Shown one piece after another: positions 50,605 to 59,319 of a stretch of DNA of 64,000 nt. The DNA is taken from the NCBI RefSeq assembly GCF_003610895.1, contig NZ_MCAS01000045.1:248001-312000 (forward strand), read 5' to 3'. Each line of letters starts with the position of its first letter. Position 1 is the stretch's first letter. The position numbers and the translations under genes are program-made. The notes under the pieces are model-generated. The model was not told the DNA's origin. It searched no databases and saw only the letters and a program-made list of their open reading frames with translations. This stretch comes from Paraburkholderia fungorum. GTDB taxonomy: Bacteria > Pseudomonadota > Gammaproteobacteria > Burkholderiales > Burkholderiaceae.

Positions 50605-51006
50605 ATGAAATTGCTTGATGCGTTAGTCGAACAGCGTATTGCCGCCGCAGCCGCGCGCGGCGAATTCGACGATTTGCCGGGCGCCGGCGCGCCGCTGCCC
50701 CTGGAGGACGATGTACTGGTCCCGGAGGAAGTGCGTGTTGCCAACCGGATTTTGAAAAATGCGGGTTTCGTGCCGCCGGCTGTCGAGCAGTTGCGCGCCT
50801 TGCGCGACCTGCAAGCGGAGCTGAATGCGGTGAGCGACCCGGCCACCCGCTGCCGTCTTCAGGCGCGCATGCTGGCACTGGATATGGCGCTTGAATCGCT
50901 GCGCGGCGGCCCGCTGGTCTTGCCGCGCGAATACTGCCGCCGCATTGCCGAGCGGCTTTCGGAACGTGCCGGCAACCTCAATATGGCCGATGCGGGTTCG
51001 CGGTGA
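50605..51006 (+). CDS. DnaJ-related DUF1992 protein
   Basis: 133-residue protein of the DUF1992 family (DnaJ homologue subfamily C member 28-like conserved domain, without a J domain). The signature LDALVEQRIAAAAARGEFDDLPGAG and PLPLEDD is at the N-terminus. The upstream frame is open but unconserved, so the ATG at 50605 is chosen. Its stop overlaps the GTG start of tadA by 4 bases. Function unknown. Confidence 0.85.
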   Translation: MKLLDALVEQRIAAAAARGEFDDLPGAGAPLPLEDDVLVPEEVRVANRILKNAGFVPPAVEQLRALRDLQAELNAVSDPATRCRLQARMLALDMALESLRGGPLVLPREYCRRIAERLSERAGNLNMADAGSR

Positions 51007-51791
51007 GCGAGCCGCTTGTCCGCTCCACCGCGCCAGGTTCGGAGTCCATCGAGTACCCTGAATCAGCAGAGGCGGCTGTATTGCCGGCTCCTCAGGCCGG
51101 ATCTGCCCCAGACGTGCCAATCCCCACGGCGAGCAACCCAGCGCCAACGGTTGCCGCCGCTACTCCGATCGACTCCCTTAACTCAGACGAATTGCCCGCG
51201 CCGCCTGTCTCCGAGCGCGATCGCCGCTTCATGGCGCTCGCCCAGGCCGCCGCCGAAGAGGCGCGCGCCGCTGGCGAAGTGCCGGTAGGCGCGGTGCTCG
51301 TGCGGGGCGACGAAGTCATTGCCACAGGGTTTAACCATCCGATCGGTGCTCACGACCCCTCGGCGCACGCGGAAATGGTCGCGTTGCGTGCCGCCGCGCA
51401 AGCTGTCGAAAACTACCGTTTGCCGGGCTGCGAGCTCTTTGTGACGCTGGAACCGTGCCTGATGTGCGCCGGTGCGATCATGCATGCGCGTATCGCACGC
51501 GTCGTGTTCGGTGCGCGCGATCCGAAAACCGGAGCGTGCGGCAGTGTCGTCGATGCATTCGCGAATCCGCAGTTGAATCACCACACCACGGTGACCGGCG
51601 GGGTACTCGAAACCGAATGTGGTGCCGCGCTCAAATCGTTTTTTGCCGAACGGCGGCGCGCAAGCCGTGAAGCACGCGCGGCGGCGCGGGGCGAAGCGCA
51701 TGCGCCAGCAGGTGGTGAAGCGCAACCCGATGCGCAATTCGACCCAGGCTCCGCGACGCGCGGCGAACCGGGGTCGGCTGAGCCGCTCTAA
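51003..51791 (+). CDS. tadA: tRNA-specific adenosine deaminase with extended termini
   Basis: Converts A34 to inosine in the anticodon of tRNA-Arg(ACG). The catalytic core (about residues 72-220) has HAE (His122, Glu124) and PCLMC (Cys152, Cys155), the zinc site of the cytidine/deoxycytidylate deaminase fold. At 262 residues it is about 95 longer than E. coli TadA: 70 Pro/Ala-rich residues precede the core and 35 Ala/Gly-rich residues follow it, both probably disordered. The GTG at 51003 overlaps the upstream stop; an internal start nearer the core is possible. Confidence 0.93.
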   Translation: MSEPLVRSTAPGSESIEYPESAEAAVLPAPQAGSAPDVPIPTASNPAPTVAAATPIDSLNSDELPAPPVSERDRRFMALAQAAAEEARAAGEVPVGAVLVRGDEVIATGFNHPIGAHDPSAHAEMVALRAAAQAVENYRLPGCELFVTLEPCLMCAGAIMHARIARVVFGARDPKTGACGSVVDAFANPQLNHHTTVTGGVLETECGAALKSFFAERRRASREARAAARGEAHAPAGGEAQPDAQFDPGSATRGEPGSAEPL

Positions 51792-51818
51792 AACAACAAC
51801 GTCCAACAGGTCTTGCCA

Positions 51819-52745
51819 ATGACCGTTCATCGCACCATTGAGCTGATTGCGCCGTCCGGGTATCCGCACGATTCCGAGGTGCTGCATCGCGCGTTGCACC
51901 GCTTGCATGAGCAGGGGCATCGCGTCGAAGGCGTGGAGGTCACCAAGCGCCGTTACCTGCGCTTCGCCGGCACCGACGGCGAGCGTGCCGCCGATCTGAA
52001 CCGGCTGGCCGATCCGTCGCGGGCGTTGCCGGACGTCGTGCTGGCCGTGCGCGGTGGCTACGGTGCGGTGCGCATCCTGCATGGACTCGACTACGAAGGG
52101 TTGCAGCGGCGGTTGAGCGGTCAGCCGATCGCGCTGGTGGGCCATAGCGATTTCACCGCGGTGCAGCTCGCTTTGCTGGCACGCGCCGGCGTGAAGACCT
52201 TCGGCGGCCCGATGCTGCTGAGCGACTTCGGCGCGGAAGAACTGAGCCAATTCACCATGCAGCACTTCTGGTCCGCGCTGACCAGTCCGACCATGACGGT
52301 GACCAGCAACGTGCCGCAAGCGCAGACGGCCGACGTGTCGGGCATGCTGTGGGGCGGCAATCTGGCTGTGCTGACGTCGCTGATCGGCACGCCATACATG
52401 CCGCCGGTGCAGGGCGGCATTCTGTTCCTCGAAGATGTCAATGAGCAGCCGTTCCGGCTCGAGCGGATGCTTTATCAGTTGCACCTGTCAGGCATCCTCG
52501 CGCAGCAGCAGGCGCTTGTGCTTGGCGATTTCTCCGGCGGCAAGCAGTACGAATACGACAACGGCTACGACTTGCACACGATGATCGAGCAGGTGAGGTC
52601 GGTGATCGGGATTCCGGTGATCACCGGTCTGCAATTCGGCCATATTCCCAATATGTTGACGCTGCCGGTCGGCGCCGACGCGCACCTCGTCGCCAACGCG
52701 CATGGATTCAAATTGACGTTGTCGGGCTATCCCACCCTCGGCTAA
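51819..52745 (+). CDS. ldcA: Muramoyltetrapeptide LD-carboxypeptidase
   Basis: Serine peptidase (family S66) that removes the terminal D-Ala from murein tetrapeptides during cell-wall recycling in the cytoplasm. 308 residues. IAPSGYP at the start, RGGYGAVRILHGLDY, and GHSDFTAVQ with nucleophile Ser110 are diagnostic; the C-terminal GLQFGHIPN and LPVGADAHL carry the His of the Ser-His-Glu triad. ATG at 51819. A terminator follows. Confidence 0.95.
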   Translation: MTVHRTIELIAPSGYPHDSEVLHRALHRLHEQGHRVEGVEVTKRRYLRFAGTDGERAADLNRLADPSRALPDVVLAVRGGYGAVRILHGLDYEGLQRRLSGQPIALVGHSDFTAVQLALLARAGVKTFGGPMLLSDFGAEELSQFTMQHFWSALTSPTMTVTSNVPQAQTADVSGMLWGGNLAVLTSLIGTPYMPPVQGGILFLEDVNEQPFRLERMLYQLHLSGILAQQQALVLGDFSGGKQYEYDNGYDLHTMIEQVRSVIGIPVITGLQFGHIPNMLTLPVGADAHLVANAHGFKLTLSGYPTLG

Positions 52746-52764
52746 AACGGCGTGAGGTAAGGAG

Positions 52765-52789
52765 GCGGGCACTTGTCCGCTTTCTTTTT
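52765..52789 (+). terminator. Rho-independent terminator after ldcA
   Basis: GCGGGC (52765-52770) pairs with GTCCGC (52775-52780), one G-T wobble, across a 4-base loop, followed by TTTCTTTTT. It closes the DUF1992-tadA-ldcA unit 20 bases past the ldcA stop. Confidence 0.65.
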
Positions 52790-52863
52790 GGGCTTTAAAC
52801 GCAACTAACGGCCTATATTTTTAAGGCGCTAACCGGCAGATCCGATGCATGAAGGTCCATCAC

Positions 52864-52875
52864 TTTGTTGACAAA
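52864..52875. promoter_or_regulatory. Distal GntR-type operator (TTTGT-TG-ACAAA)
   Basis: Perfect 5-bp inverted repeat around TG; its core TTGTTGACAA is identical to the proximal site at 53006-53017. The 142-base spacing between the two is close to a whole number of helical turns, which would allow cooperative binding or looping by a GntR dimer. Confidence 0.6.
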
Positions 52876-53005
52876 AACTGTCTTCAATAGACGGCAGTCG
52901 CGTAGATTAATTAAACTTGTAGCGAAGCACAGCAGCGCCCGTGCGGCGTCGGCAGTGACACACTGCATCGCCAGGCCATCCAGATTGTCGAAATTAATGG
53001 CAAAA

Positions 53006-53037
53006 ATTGTTGACAATCTTTATGTCCATCCTATGAT
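53006..53037 (+). promoter_or_regulatory. Promoter of the gntR-type gene with overlapping operator
   Basis: TTGACA (53010-53015), a perfect -35, and TATGAT (53032-53037) are 16 bases apart, a strong sigma-70 promoter whose transcript would start about 20 bases before the ATG. The palindrome ATTGT-TG-ACAAT (53006-53017) covers the -35, so a bound repressor would block it. The gene encodes a GntR/FCD protein whose family commonly uses TTGT-NN-ACAA sites, so autorepression is likely. Confidence 0.7.
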
Positions 53038-53061
53038 GACAACCATACCGAGACGAACATC

Positions 53062-53772
53062 ATGTCCGACACAGACTCAGCCGCCGCGAATAGTTCGAAA
53101 CCCGAAGCGATCGCCGAACGCATCCGCGCCGCGATCCTCGAGCATCGGCTGGCGCCTGGCGCCAAGCTGACAGAAGCCCAGTTGTGCGAAGTATTTGGCG
53201 TGAAGCGCGGTCCGATCCGGCAAGCGCTTGCGCAACTGGCGACCGACCATCTCGTGGATCTTGAGCCGAATCGTGGTGCGTTCGTGGCCAGTCCGTCGCT
53301 GCAGGAAGTGCATGAAGTGTTCGAGATGCGCCGGATCATCGAGTTGGCCGTGGTTGAGAAGATTTGCGGTGGTCATGGCATGCGCCGTTTGAAGAGCATT
53401 GGCAGCATGATTGGCCGTGAACGCAAGGCGTTTGAGACACGTGATTTTCCGGCATGGATTCGCCTGTCAGGCGAGTTTCATACCGAATTGGCCGGACTTA
53501 CCGGCAACGCCGTGCTATGCGATTGCCTGAACGGGTTGGTGGCGCGCTCTACGTTGATTTCGGCACTGTACGAGTCGCTCGGACGCAGCCCTTGCTCGTT
53601 TGAAGACCATGAAGCGATTCTCGCCGCGCTCGACGCCGGCGATGCCAAAGAGGCGGCGGCACTGATGTCGCGCCATTTGCAAAGCGTCGAGTTGAAGATG
53701 CTGGAGCGCCCTGTGCGTGGCGCTGCCGATCTACACGAGGTGTTCGGCGCACTTAACGGCGCAGCGAAGTAA
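53062..53772 (+). CDS. GntR-family (FCD) transcriptional regulator of the purine catabolic locus
   Basis: 236 residues. The N-terminal winged helix (AIAERIRAAILEHRL, KLTEAQLCEVFGVKRGPIRQAL) is followed by an all-helical FCD ligand-binding domain (about 90-225). It heads the urate/allantoin gene group and is oriented with it. Its promoter carries an overlapping palindrome. An intermediate such as allantoin, allantoate or urate is a reasonable ligand, but this is inferred from position only. Confidence 0.88.
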   Translation: MSDTDSAAANSSKPEAIAERIRAAILEHRLAPGAKLTEAQLCEVFGVKRGPIRQALAQLATDHLVDLEPNRGAFVASPSLQEVHEVFEMRRIIELAVVEKICGGHGMRRLKSIGSMIGRERKAFETRDFPAWIRLSGEFHTELAGLTGNAVLCDCLNGLVARSTLISALYESLGRSPCSFEDHEAILAALDAGDAKEAAALMSRHLQSVELKMLERPVRGAADLHEVFGALNGAAK

Positions 53773-54138
53773 GCACCCAGGAGCAAGTCCGCGCCAGACT
53801 GAGGCGAGCGGCCGGTGTGCACCCGTTGCTGGGGCGCGCCGCACTGAATTGAACTGAACCGAATCATGCGTTGCAAGGCGGCTCGACACGAGCGCTGCCG
53901 GCTTGTGCACGCGTGGCCGTTACGGGATGACGGCCTCGAAGTAGTAACGCATCGCCGGGAATCCGCGGCTACAGACGGTGCGATAAACACAAGTACATCA
54001 AGTACGGAGACAGCCGCGGCGTGGTCAATCAGTTGGCTCGAACCTTCTGTTTCCCGATCGGGAAGAAGAGGGCGGCTGGTATGGCCGATGCAATGTCCTT
54101 CGATTTGCTATCGACGGCCCCTATCCCAAGGAGGAATC
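53773..54138. other. Leader region upstream of NCS1 permease
   Basis: 366 bases without a supported gene. A perfect 14-bp palindrome TTCCCGATCGGGAA at 54051-54064 lies 75 bases before the permease start and may be an operator. GAGGAG near 54130 is the ribosome binding site. No TTGTTGACAA-type operator like those upstream of the regulator was found here. Confidence 0.4.
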
Positions 54139-55614
54139 ATGGCCCAGTTCAGTGCAGCGCCCGGCAGTCCCGCAATTTCCACCTATGCAGATGCCCCCAG
54201 CGATCCGCCGATACCGGCAGGCTACAGCGAGCGGCTATACAACGAAGACCTGGCGCCGCTGCGCGATCAAACCTGGGGCGCTTACAACATCTTCGCGTTC
54301 TGGATGTCGGACGTGCACAGTGTCGGCGGCTATGTGTTCGCGGGCAGTCTGTTCGCGCTTGGGCTGACGAGCTGGCAGGTGCTGATCGCGCTGCTGGTCG
54401 GCATTACGATCGTCAACCGGCTCTGCAACCTGATCGCCAAGCCGAGTCAGGCGAACGGCGTGCCTTACCCGGTAGCTTGCCGCGCGACGTTCGGTGTGCT
54501 CGGCGCGAATATTCCCGCGGTAATTCGTGGTTTGATTGCGGTCGCATGGTATGGAATCCAAACTTATCTGGCTTCGAGCGCGCTGGTGATCGTGGTGCTG
54601 AAATTCGTCCCGCAACTGTTGCCGTACGCGGACGTGCATCACCATGGTTTCATGGGTCTCTCCACCCTGGGCTGGGCGGGCTTCATGTTGCTGTGGGTAT
54701 TGCAGGCGCTGGTGTTCTGGCACGGCATGGAGACCATCAAGAAGTTCATCGACTTCGCCGGTCCGGCGGTCTATGTCGTGATGTTCATTCTCGCTGGCTA
54801 CATGGTGTATCGCGCAGGATGGCGAAACATCGGCATCAACCTGGGCGGCGTCAAGTATCACGGCATGGAAGTCGTGCCGGTGATGATCACGGCGATCTCG
54901 CTGGTCGTGTCGTACTTCTCCGGGCCGATGCTCAATTTCGGTGACTTTTCGCGCTACGGCAAGAGTTTTCGCAGTGTGCAGCGCGGCAACTTCTGGGGGC
55001 TGCCGGTCAACTTCCTCGCCTTTTCGCTCGTGACGGTGGTGACGACCGCAGCCACGCTGCCGGTGTTTGGCCAACTCATCACGGATCCGGTCGAAACTGT
55101 GGGCCGCATCGACTATCCGACCGCGGTGATTCTCGGGGCATTGACCTTCACGATCGCGACCATCGGCATCAACATCGTCGCTAACTTCGTGTCGCCGGCC
55201 TTCGATTTTTCGAATGTCGCACCGCGTCTGATCAGCTGGCGCGCGGGCGGCATGCTCGCGGCGGTGGCGTCGATCTTCATCACGCCGTGGAATCTGTTCA
55301 ACAATCCGGCGGTGATTCACTACACGCTCGATGTGCTCGGCAGTTTCATTGGACCTTTATATGGCGTCCTGATCGTCGACTATTTTCTTGTGAAACGCCA
55401 GAAGATCGTGCTTGACGATCTCTACTCGGTCTCCCCAAGCGGTTCGTACTGGTACAGCAACGGTGTCAACTATCGCGCCGTGGCTGCCTTGCTGCCGGCT
55501 GCGCTCATCGCCGTGATCTGCGTGATGGTGCCGACGCTCGATGGGCTGGCCAATTTCTCTTGGTTTATCGGCGCGGCATTGGGCGCTGTGTTCTACCGTG
55601 TGCTCGCTCGCTGA
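54139..55614 (+). CDS. NCS1-family nucleobase/allantoin:cation symporter
   Basis: 491-residue inner-membrane transporter with about 12 hydrophobic helices. LYNEDLAPLRDQTWGAYNIFAFWMSDVHS, in outline, is the NCS1 entry motif, and TFGVLGANIPAVIRGLIAVAWYGIQTYLAS covers TM3. Clear GAGGA precedes the ATG at 54139; the frame is open upstream but unconserved. Located at the head of allantoin-degrading genes, it most likely imports allantoin, urate or another purine breakdown product. NCS1 members also carry uracil, hydantoins or cytosine, so the substrate needs testing. Confidence 0.92.
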   Translation: MAQFSAAPGSPAISTYADAPSDPPIPAGYSERLYNEDLAPLRDQTWGAYNIFAFWMSDVHSVGGYVFAGSLFALGLTSWQVLIALLVGITIVNRLCNLIAKPSQANGVPYPVACRATFGVLGANIPAVIRGLIAVAWYGIQTYLASSALVIVVLKFVPQLLPYADVHHHGFMGLSTLGWAGFMLLWVLQALVFWHGMETIKKFIDFAGPAVYVVMFILAGYMVYRAGWRNIGINLGGVKYHGMEVVPVMITAISLVVSYFSGPMLNFGDFSRYGKSFRSVQRGNFWGLPVNFLAFSLVTVVTTAATLPVFGQLITDPVETVGRIDYPTAVILGALTFTIATIGINIVANFVSPAFDFSNVAPRLISWRAGGMLAAVASIFITPWNLFNNPAVIHYTLDVLGSFIGPLYGVLIVDYFLVKRQKIVLDDLYSVSPSGSYWYSNGVNYRAVAALLPAALIAVICVMVPTLDGLANFSWFIGAALGAVFYRVLAR

Positions 55615-55638
55615 GCCAGTGCTGCAACAGGAGTCGAT

Positions 55639-56505
55639 ATGCGCATCAAACTGATCAATCCGAATACGACGCAACGCATGACCGAAGCGATGGGCCGCTG
55701 TGCGCGCGAAGCCGCCGCGCCCGGCACCGAGGTGATCGCGGTCAATCCGACGATGGGGCCGCCGTCGATTGAAGGCTATTACGACGAAGCTCTCGCGACG
55801 CCCGGTTTGCTGGCGGAGATTCTCGCCGGTGAGCGCGAGGGCTGCGACGGCTACGTGATCGCCTGTTTCGGCGACCCTGGTTTATATGCGGCCCGGGAGT
55901 TGGCGCGCGGGCCGGTGATCGGCATCGCCGAAGCGGCGATGCATGCCGCGAGCGTGCTGGCACCGGGATTTTCGGTGGTGACCACGCTGGCACGCACCTG
56001 TGGCATGGCATGGCATCTTGCCGAGCGCTACGGCATGAAGCGCTTTTGCCGCAACGTGCGCGCCACCGACGTTGCCGTGCTGGACCTTGATAAGCCGGGT
56101 TCGGCGGCGCGCCGCATCATTCTCGACGAATGCCGGCGCGCGCTGGAGGAAGACGGTTCGGACGCGATCGTGCTCGGTTGCGCCGGCATGGCCGAATTGT
56201 GCGCGGAGATCGAAGATGCCTTGGGCGCACCGGTGATCGAGGGCGTGACGGCGGCGCTCAAATGGACCGAGGCGCTGGTCGCGCTGCGCCTGTCGACGGC
56301 CAAGCGAGGCGACTACGCCCGGCCGCTGGCCAAGCGCTACCACGGTGCGCTGGAAGCCTTCAGCCCGGCCGATGCGGATCCAAATCCCGCGCCGCACCGC
56401 GATTTGGCCGTAGGCGCCGCGGAAAGCGCAAATGCAACCGGTTTACTCCGGGTAAACACCACGGAACGCCCGCTGGAAGCGGCTTTGCACATACATCCAG
56501 TCTGA
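55639..56505 (+). CDS. Aspartate/glutamate racemase superfamily, hydantoin/allantoin racemase
   Basis: 288 residues. Two active-site cysteines of cofactor-independent racemases are present: Cys76 in VIACFGDPGL and Cys181 in VLGCAGMAEL. The N-terminus IKLINPNTT is typical of hydantoin racemases. In an allantoin operon this enzyme would interconvert R- and S-allantoin so that a stereospecific allantoinase can use both. The last 45 residues beyond the usual ~240 are an unconserved tail. Confidence 0.88.
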   Translation: MRIKLINPNTTQRMTEAMGRCAREAAAPGTEVIAVNPTMGPPSIEGYYDEALATPGLLAEILAGEREGCDGYVIACFGDPGLYAARELARGPVIGIAEAAMHAASVLAPGFSVVTTLARTCGMAWHLAERYGMKRFCRNVRATDVAVLDLDKPGSAARRIILDECRRALEEDGSDAIVLGCAGMAELCAEIEDALGAPVIEGVTAALKWTEALVALRLSTAKRGDYARPLAKRYHGALEAFSPADADPNPAPHRDLAVGAAESANATGLLRVNTTERPLEAALHIHPV

Positions 56506-56763
56506 CATGCACTATCTGCCCGGGTGTATGGGCGCACCCGGGCGTTTTCGCTACACTGGTCCCACTCGGCGCTGGTACCCCGACGCTATTTTGCTGCTGC
56601 TTCCGGTGCCGCTGTTGGGGGTGTTGTCACCCGCGCCGGCCGCCGTAACAAGCAATTGCGCACAAACATTCGTGAACGCATGCTGAGCGCACGCAAACCG
56701 CACGTGCCTGTCACGTGAGTTCTCTGCGAATTTTACGTACCGTCATCACGCTTTCGTCAAACC

Positions 56764-57714
56764 ATGCCACTCGACTCGAACTATCCACGCGATCTGATCG
56801 GCTACGGCCGCCACCCGGTGCAGGCGAACTGGCCGGGTCGAGCGCGTGTCGCGGTGCAATTCGTCCTGAACTACGAAGAGGGCGGTGAAAATTGCGTGCT
56901 GCACGGCGATCCGGGCTCGGAGCAGTTTCTGTCGGAAATCGTTGGCGCGGCGTCCTATCCGGCGCGCCACATGAGCATGGAGTCGATCTACGAATACGGC
57001 TCGCGCGCGGGCGTATGGCGCATTCTCCGCGAGTTCGAAAAACGCGGCCTGCCGCTCACGGTGTTCGGCGTCGGCATGGCGATTGAACGGCATCCCGATC
57101 TGGGGCGGGCCTTCGCGGAACTCGGCCATGAGATCGCGTGCCACGGCTATCGCTGGATCCACTACCAGGACGTTTCGCCGGAAAAAGAAGCGGAGCACAT
57201 GCGTCTCGGTATGGAAGCGATCGAACGCATCACCGGCGAGCGGCCGCTTGGCTGGTATACCGGCCGCGACAGTCCCAATACGCACCGTCTGGTGGCCGAA
57301 TACGGCGGTTTTCTGTACGACTCGGATTACTACGGCGACGATCTGCCGTTCTGGATGGATGTCGAGGTGACGGGCGGTGCAAAGAGCCCGCAACTGATCG
57401 TGCCGTACACGCTGGACACCAACGATATGCGCTTTGCGAGCCCGCAAGGCTTCAACACCGCGGACCATTTTTTCACGTACCTGCGCGACGCATTCGACGT
57501 GCTGTACGAAGAAGGCGACGAAGCACCGAAAATGCTGTCGATCGGCATGCACTGCCGCTTGCTCGGCCGCCCTGGGCGCTTTCGCGCGCTACAACGTTTT
57601 CTCGATCATATCGAGCAGCACGATCGCGTGTGGGTAACGCGGCGCGTCGATATCGCGCGGCACTGGCGCGAACATCATCCTTACCAACAAAACAACCGCG
57701 GGGCAGCGGCATGA
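56764..57714 (+). CDS. puuE: Allantoinase PuuE (polysaccharide deacetylase fold)
   Basis: 316 residues. Metal-independent allantoinase that hydrolyses allantoin to allantoate, unrelated in fold to AllB. Family landmarks: NYPRDLIGYG at the N-terminus, VQFVLNYEEGGENCVLHGD, YEYGSRAGVWRILREFE, HGYRWIHYQ and GWYTGRDSPNTRRL-like (here NTHRL). Its stop overlaps the uraD start by 4 bases. The 258 bases upstream hold no obvious gene. Confidence 0.94.
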   Translation: MPLDSNYPRDLIGYGRHPVQANWPGRARVAVQFVLNYEEGGENCVLHGDPGSEQFLSEIVGAASYPARHMSMESIYEYGSRAGVWRILREFEKRGLPLTVFGVGMAIERHPDLGRAFAELGHEIACHGYRWIHYQDVSPEKEAEHMRLGMEAIERITGERPLGWYTGRDSPNTHRLVAEYGGFLYDSDYYGDDLPFWMDVEVTGGAKSPQLIVPYTLDTNDMRFASPQGFNTADHFFTYLRDAFDVLYEEGDEAPKMLSIGMHCRLLGRPGRFRALQRFLDHIEQHDRVWVTRRVDIARHWREHHPYQQNNRGAAA

Positions 57715-58232
57715 AGGCGATGCAATACACTCTTGACCAACTCAACAGCACCTCGACCGACGCGTTCGTCGCGGCGCTGTCGGGCATTTTCGAGCACTCG
57801 CCGTGGGTCGCGGAAATCGCCGCGCAGCAACGGCCGTTTGCCAGCATCGACGAACTGCATAGCAAGATGTCGAACATCGTCGAAACTGCCGGCGAAGAAA
57901 AACAACTGGCCTTGATCAACGCCCACCCGGAGCTCGCAGGCAAGGCTGCGGTGCGTGGCGAATTGACGGCGGAATCGACACGTGAGCAGAGCGGCGCGGG
58001 TCTCGCTCAATGCACGCAGGAAGAATTCGACAGGCTGGTCGCGCTGAACAGCGCCTATCGTGAGAAGTTCGGCTTTCCGTTCATCCTCGCGGTACGCGGT
58101 TACGACCGCCACGGCATCATCGCGAACTTCGAGGCGCGCGTGAACAACAGCCGCGCGGATGAGCTACGCGCCAGCCTCGATCAGATCTACCGTATCGCGC
58201 GTTTCCGACTCGACGACCTGATCGACGCGTAA
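57711..58232 (+). CDS. uraD: 2-oxo-4-hydroxy-4-carboxy-5-ureidoimidazoline decarboxylase
   Basis: 173 residues. Converts OHCU to S-allantoin, the third step after urate oxidation. The catalytic His72 is in the conserved NAHPELAG, with the preceding GEEKQLALI and the C-terminal VRGYDRHGIIANFEARVNN region also matching. The ATG overlaps the puuE stop (ATGA), a typical puuE-uraD coupling. Confidence 0.95.
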   Translation: MKAMQYTLDQLNSTSTDAFVAALSGIFEHSPWVAEIAAQQRPFASIDELHSKMSNIVETAGEEKQLALINAHPELAGKAAVRGELTAESTREQSGAGLAQCTQEEFDRLVALNSAYREKFGFPFILAVRGYDRHGIIANFEARVNNSRADELRASLDQIYRIARFRLDDLIDA

Positions 58233-58305
58233 GGTCTCAACCACGCGTCGCGTACTTCGAATTGAAACGCTTTTTCAGTACCAACAAACATTAAGGAAGA
58301 CAAAG

Positions 58306-59319
58306 ATGGCACTCCCGATTCTCGACCCCAACGCACCGGAGTTCACGCGTCGCTATGTGAACCTGGCGGACCCGCGTCTGGGCGCGCAGGCCCTCGAGGC
58401 CAGCGACGATTTCTTCGCACCGAAGGATCGTATGCTGAATCCGGAGCCGGCCGTCTTCATTCCGGGTAAGTACGACGACAACGGCAAGTGGATGGACGGC
58501 TGGGAAACGCGCCGCAAGCGCGCCAACGGTTACGACTGGTGCGTTGTGAAGCTCGCACGCCCGGGCGTCATCAAGGGTCTCGACCTCGACACCAGCCACT
58601 TCACGGGCAACTTCCCGCCGGCGGCTTCGGTTGAAGCTGCGCGCGTCGTGGACGGCGTGCCGAACCAGTCGACGCAATGGACCGAAATCGTTCCGTCGAC
58701 CACGCTGCAAGGCAACAGCCACCACTATCACGAAGTCAGCGACGCGAACGCTTACACGCATCTGCGCGTAAACATCTACCCGGACGGCGGCATTGCACGT
58801 CTGCGTGTGTATGGCCAGCCGCAAGTCGACTGGGCGGGCGCCAGCCGCACCGAGCAGTTCGATCTGGCCGCGATGGAAAACGGCGCGTATCTGGTCGCGG
58901 CGAACAACCAGCACTTCGGCGCTGCATCGACGATTCTGATGCCGGGCCGCGGTGTCAACATGGGCGACGGCTGGGAAACGCGCCGCCGCCGTGAACCGGG
59001 CAACGACTGGGCGATCGTCGCGCTGGCGCAACCGGGCGTGATCAGGAAGATCGAAGTCGATACGGCTCACTTCAAGGGCAACTATCCGGATCGCTGTTCG
59101 ATCCAGGCGGCATATGTGACGGGCGGCACGGACAGCTCGCTGATCACGCAAGCCATGTTCTGGCCGGTGCTGCTGGGCGAACAGAAACTGAAGATGGATA
59201 ACCAGCACTACTTCGAAAGCGAAATCGCGGCATTGGGCCCGGTCACGCACGTGCGCTTCAACATCATTCCGGACGGTGGTGTGTCGCGTCTGCGTCTGTG
59301 GGGCACGCTCGCATCATGA
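58306..59319 (+). CDS. alc: Allantoicase
   Basis: 337 residues. Hydrolyses allantoate to ureidoglycolate and urea. Two homologous repeats are obvious: GWETRRKR...DWCVVKLARPGVIKGLDLDTSHFTGN and GWETRRRR...DWAIVALAQPGVIRKIEVDTAHFKGN (segments given in outline), which is the allantoicase jelly-roll duplication. AAGGAAG precedes the ATG. The stop overlaps the allA start by 4 bases. Confidence 0.96.
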   Translation: MALPILDPNAPEFTRRYVNLADPRLGAQALEASDDFFAPKDRMLNPEPAVFIPGKYDDNGKWMDGWETRRKRANGYDWCVVKLARPGVIKGLDLDTSHFTGNFPPAASVEAARVVDGVPNQSTQWTEIVPSTTLQGNSHHYHEVSDANAYTHLRVNIYPDGGIARLRVYGQPQVDWAGASRTEQFDLAAMENGAYLVAANNQHFGAASTILMPGRGVNMGDGWETRRRREPGNDWAIVALAQPGVIRKIEVDTAHFKGNYPDRCSIQAAYVTGGTDSSLITQAMFWPVLLGEQKLKMDNQHYFESEIAALGPVTHVRFNIIPDGGVSRLRLWGTLAS

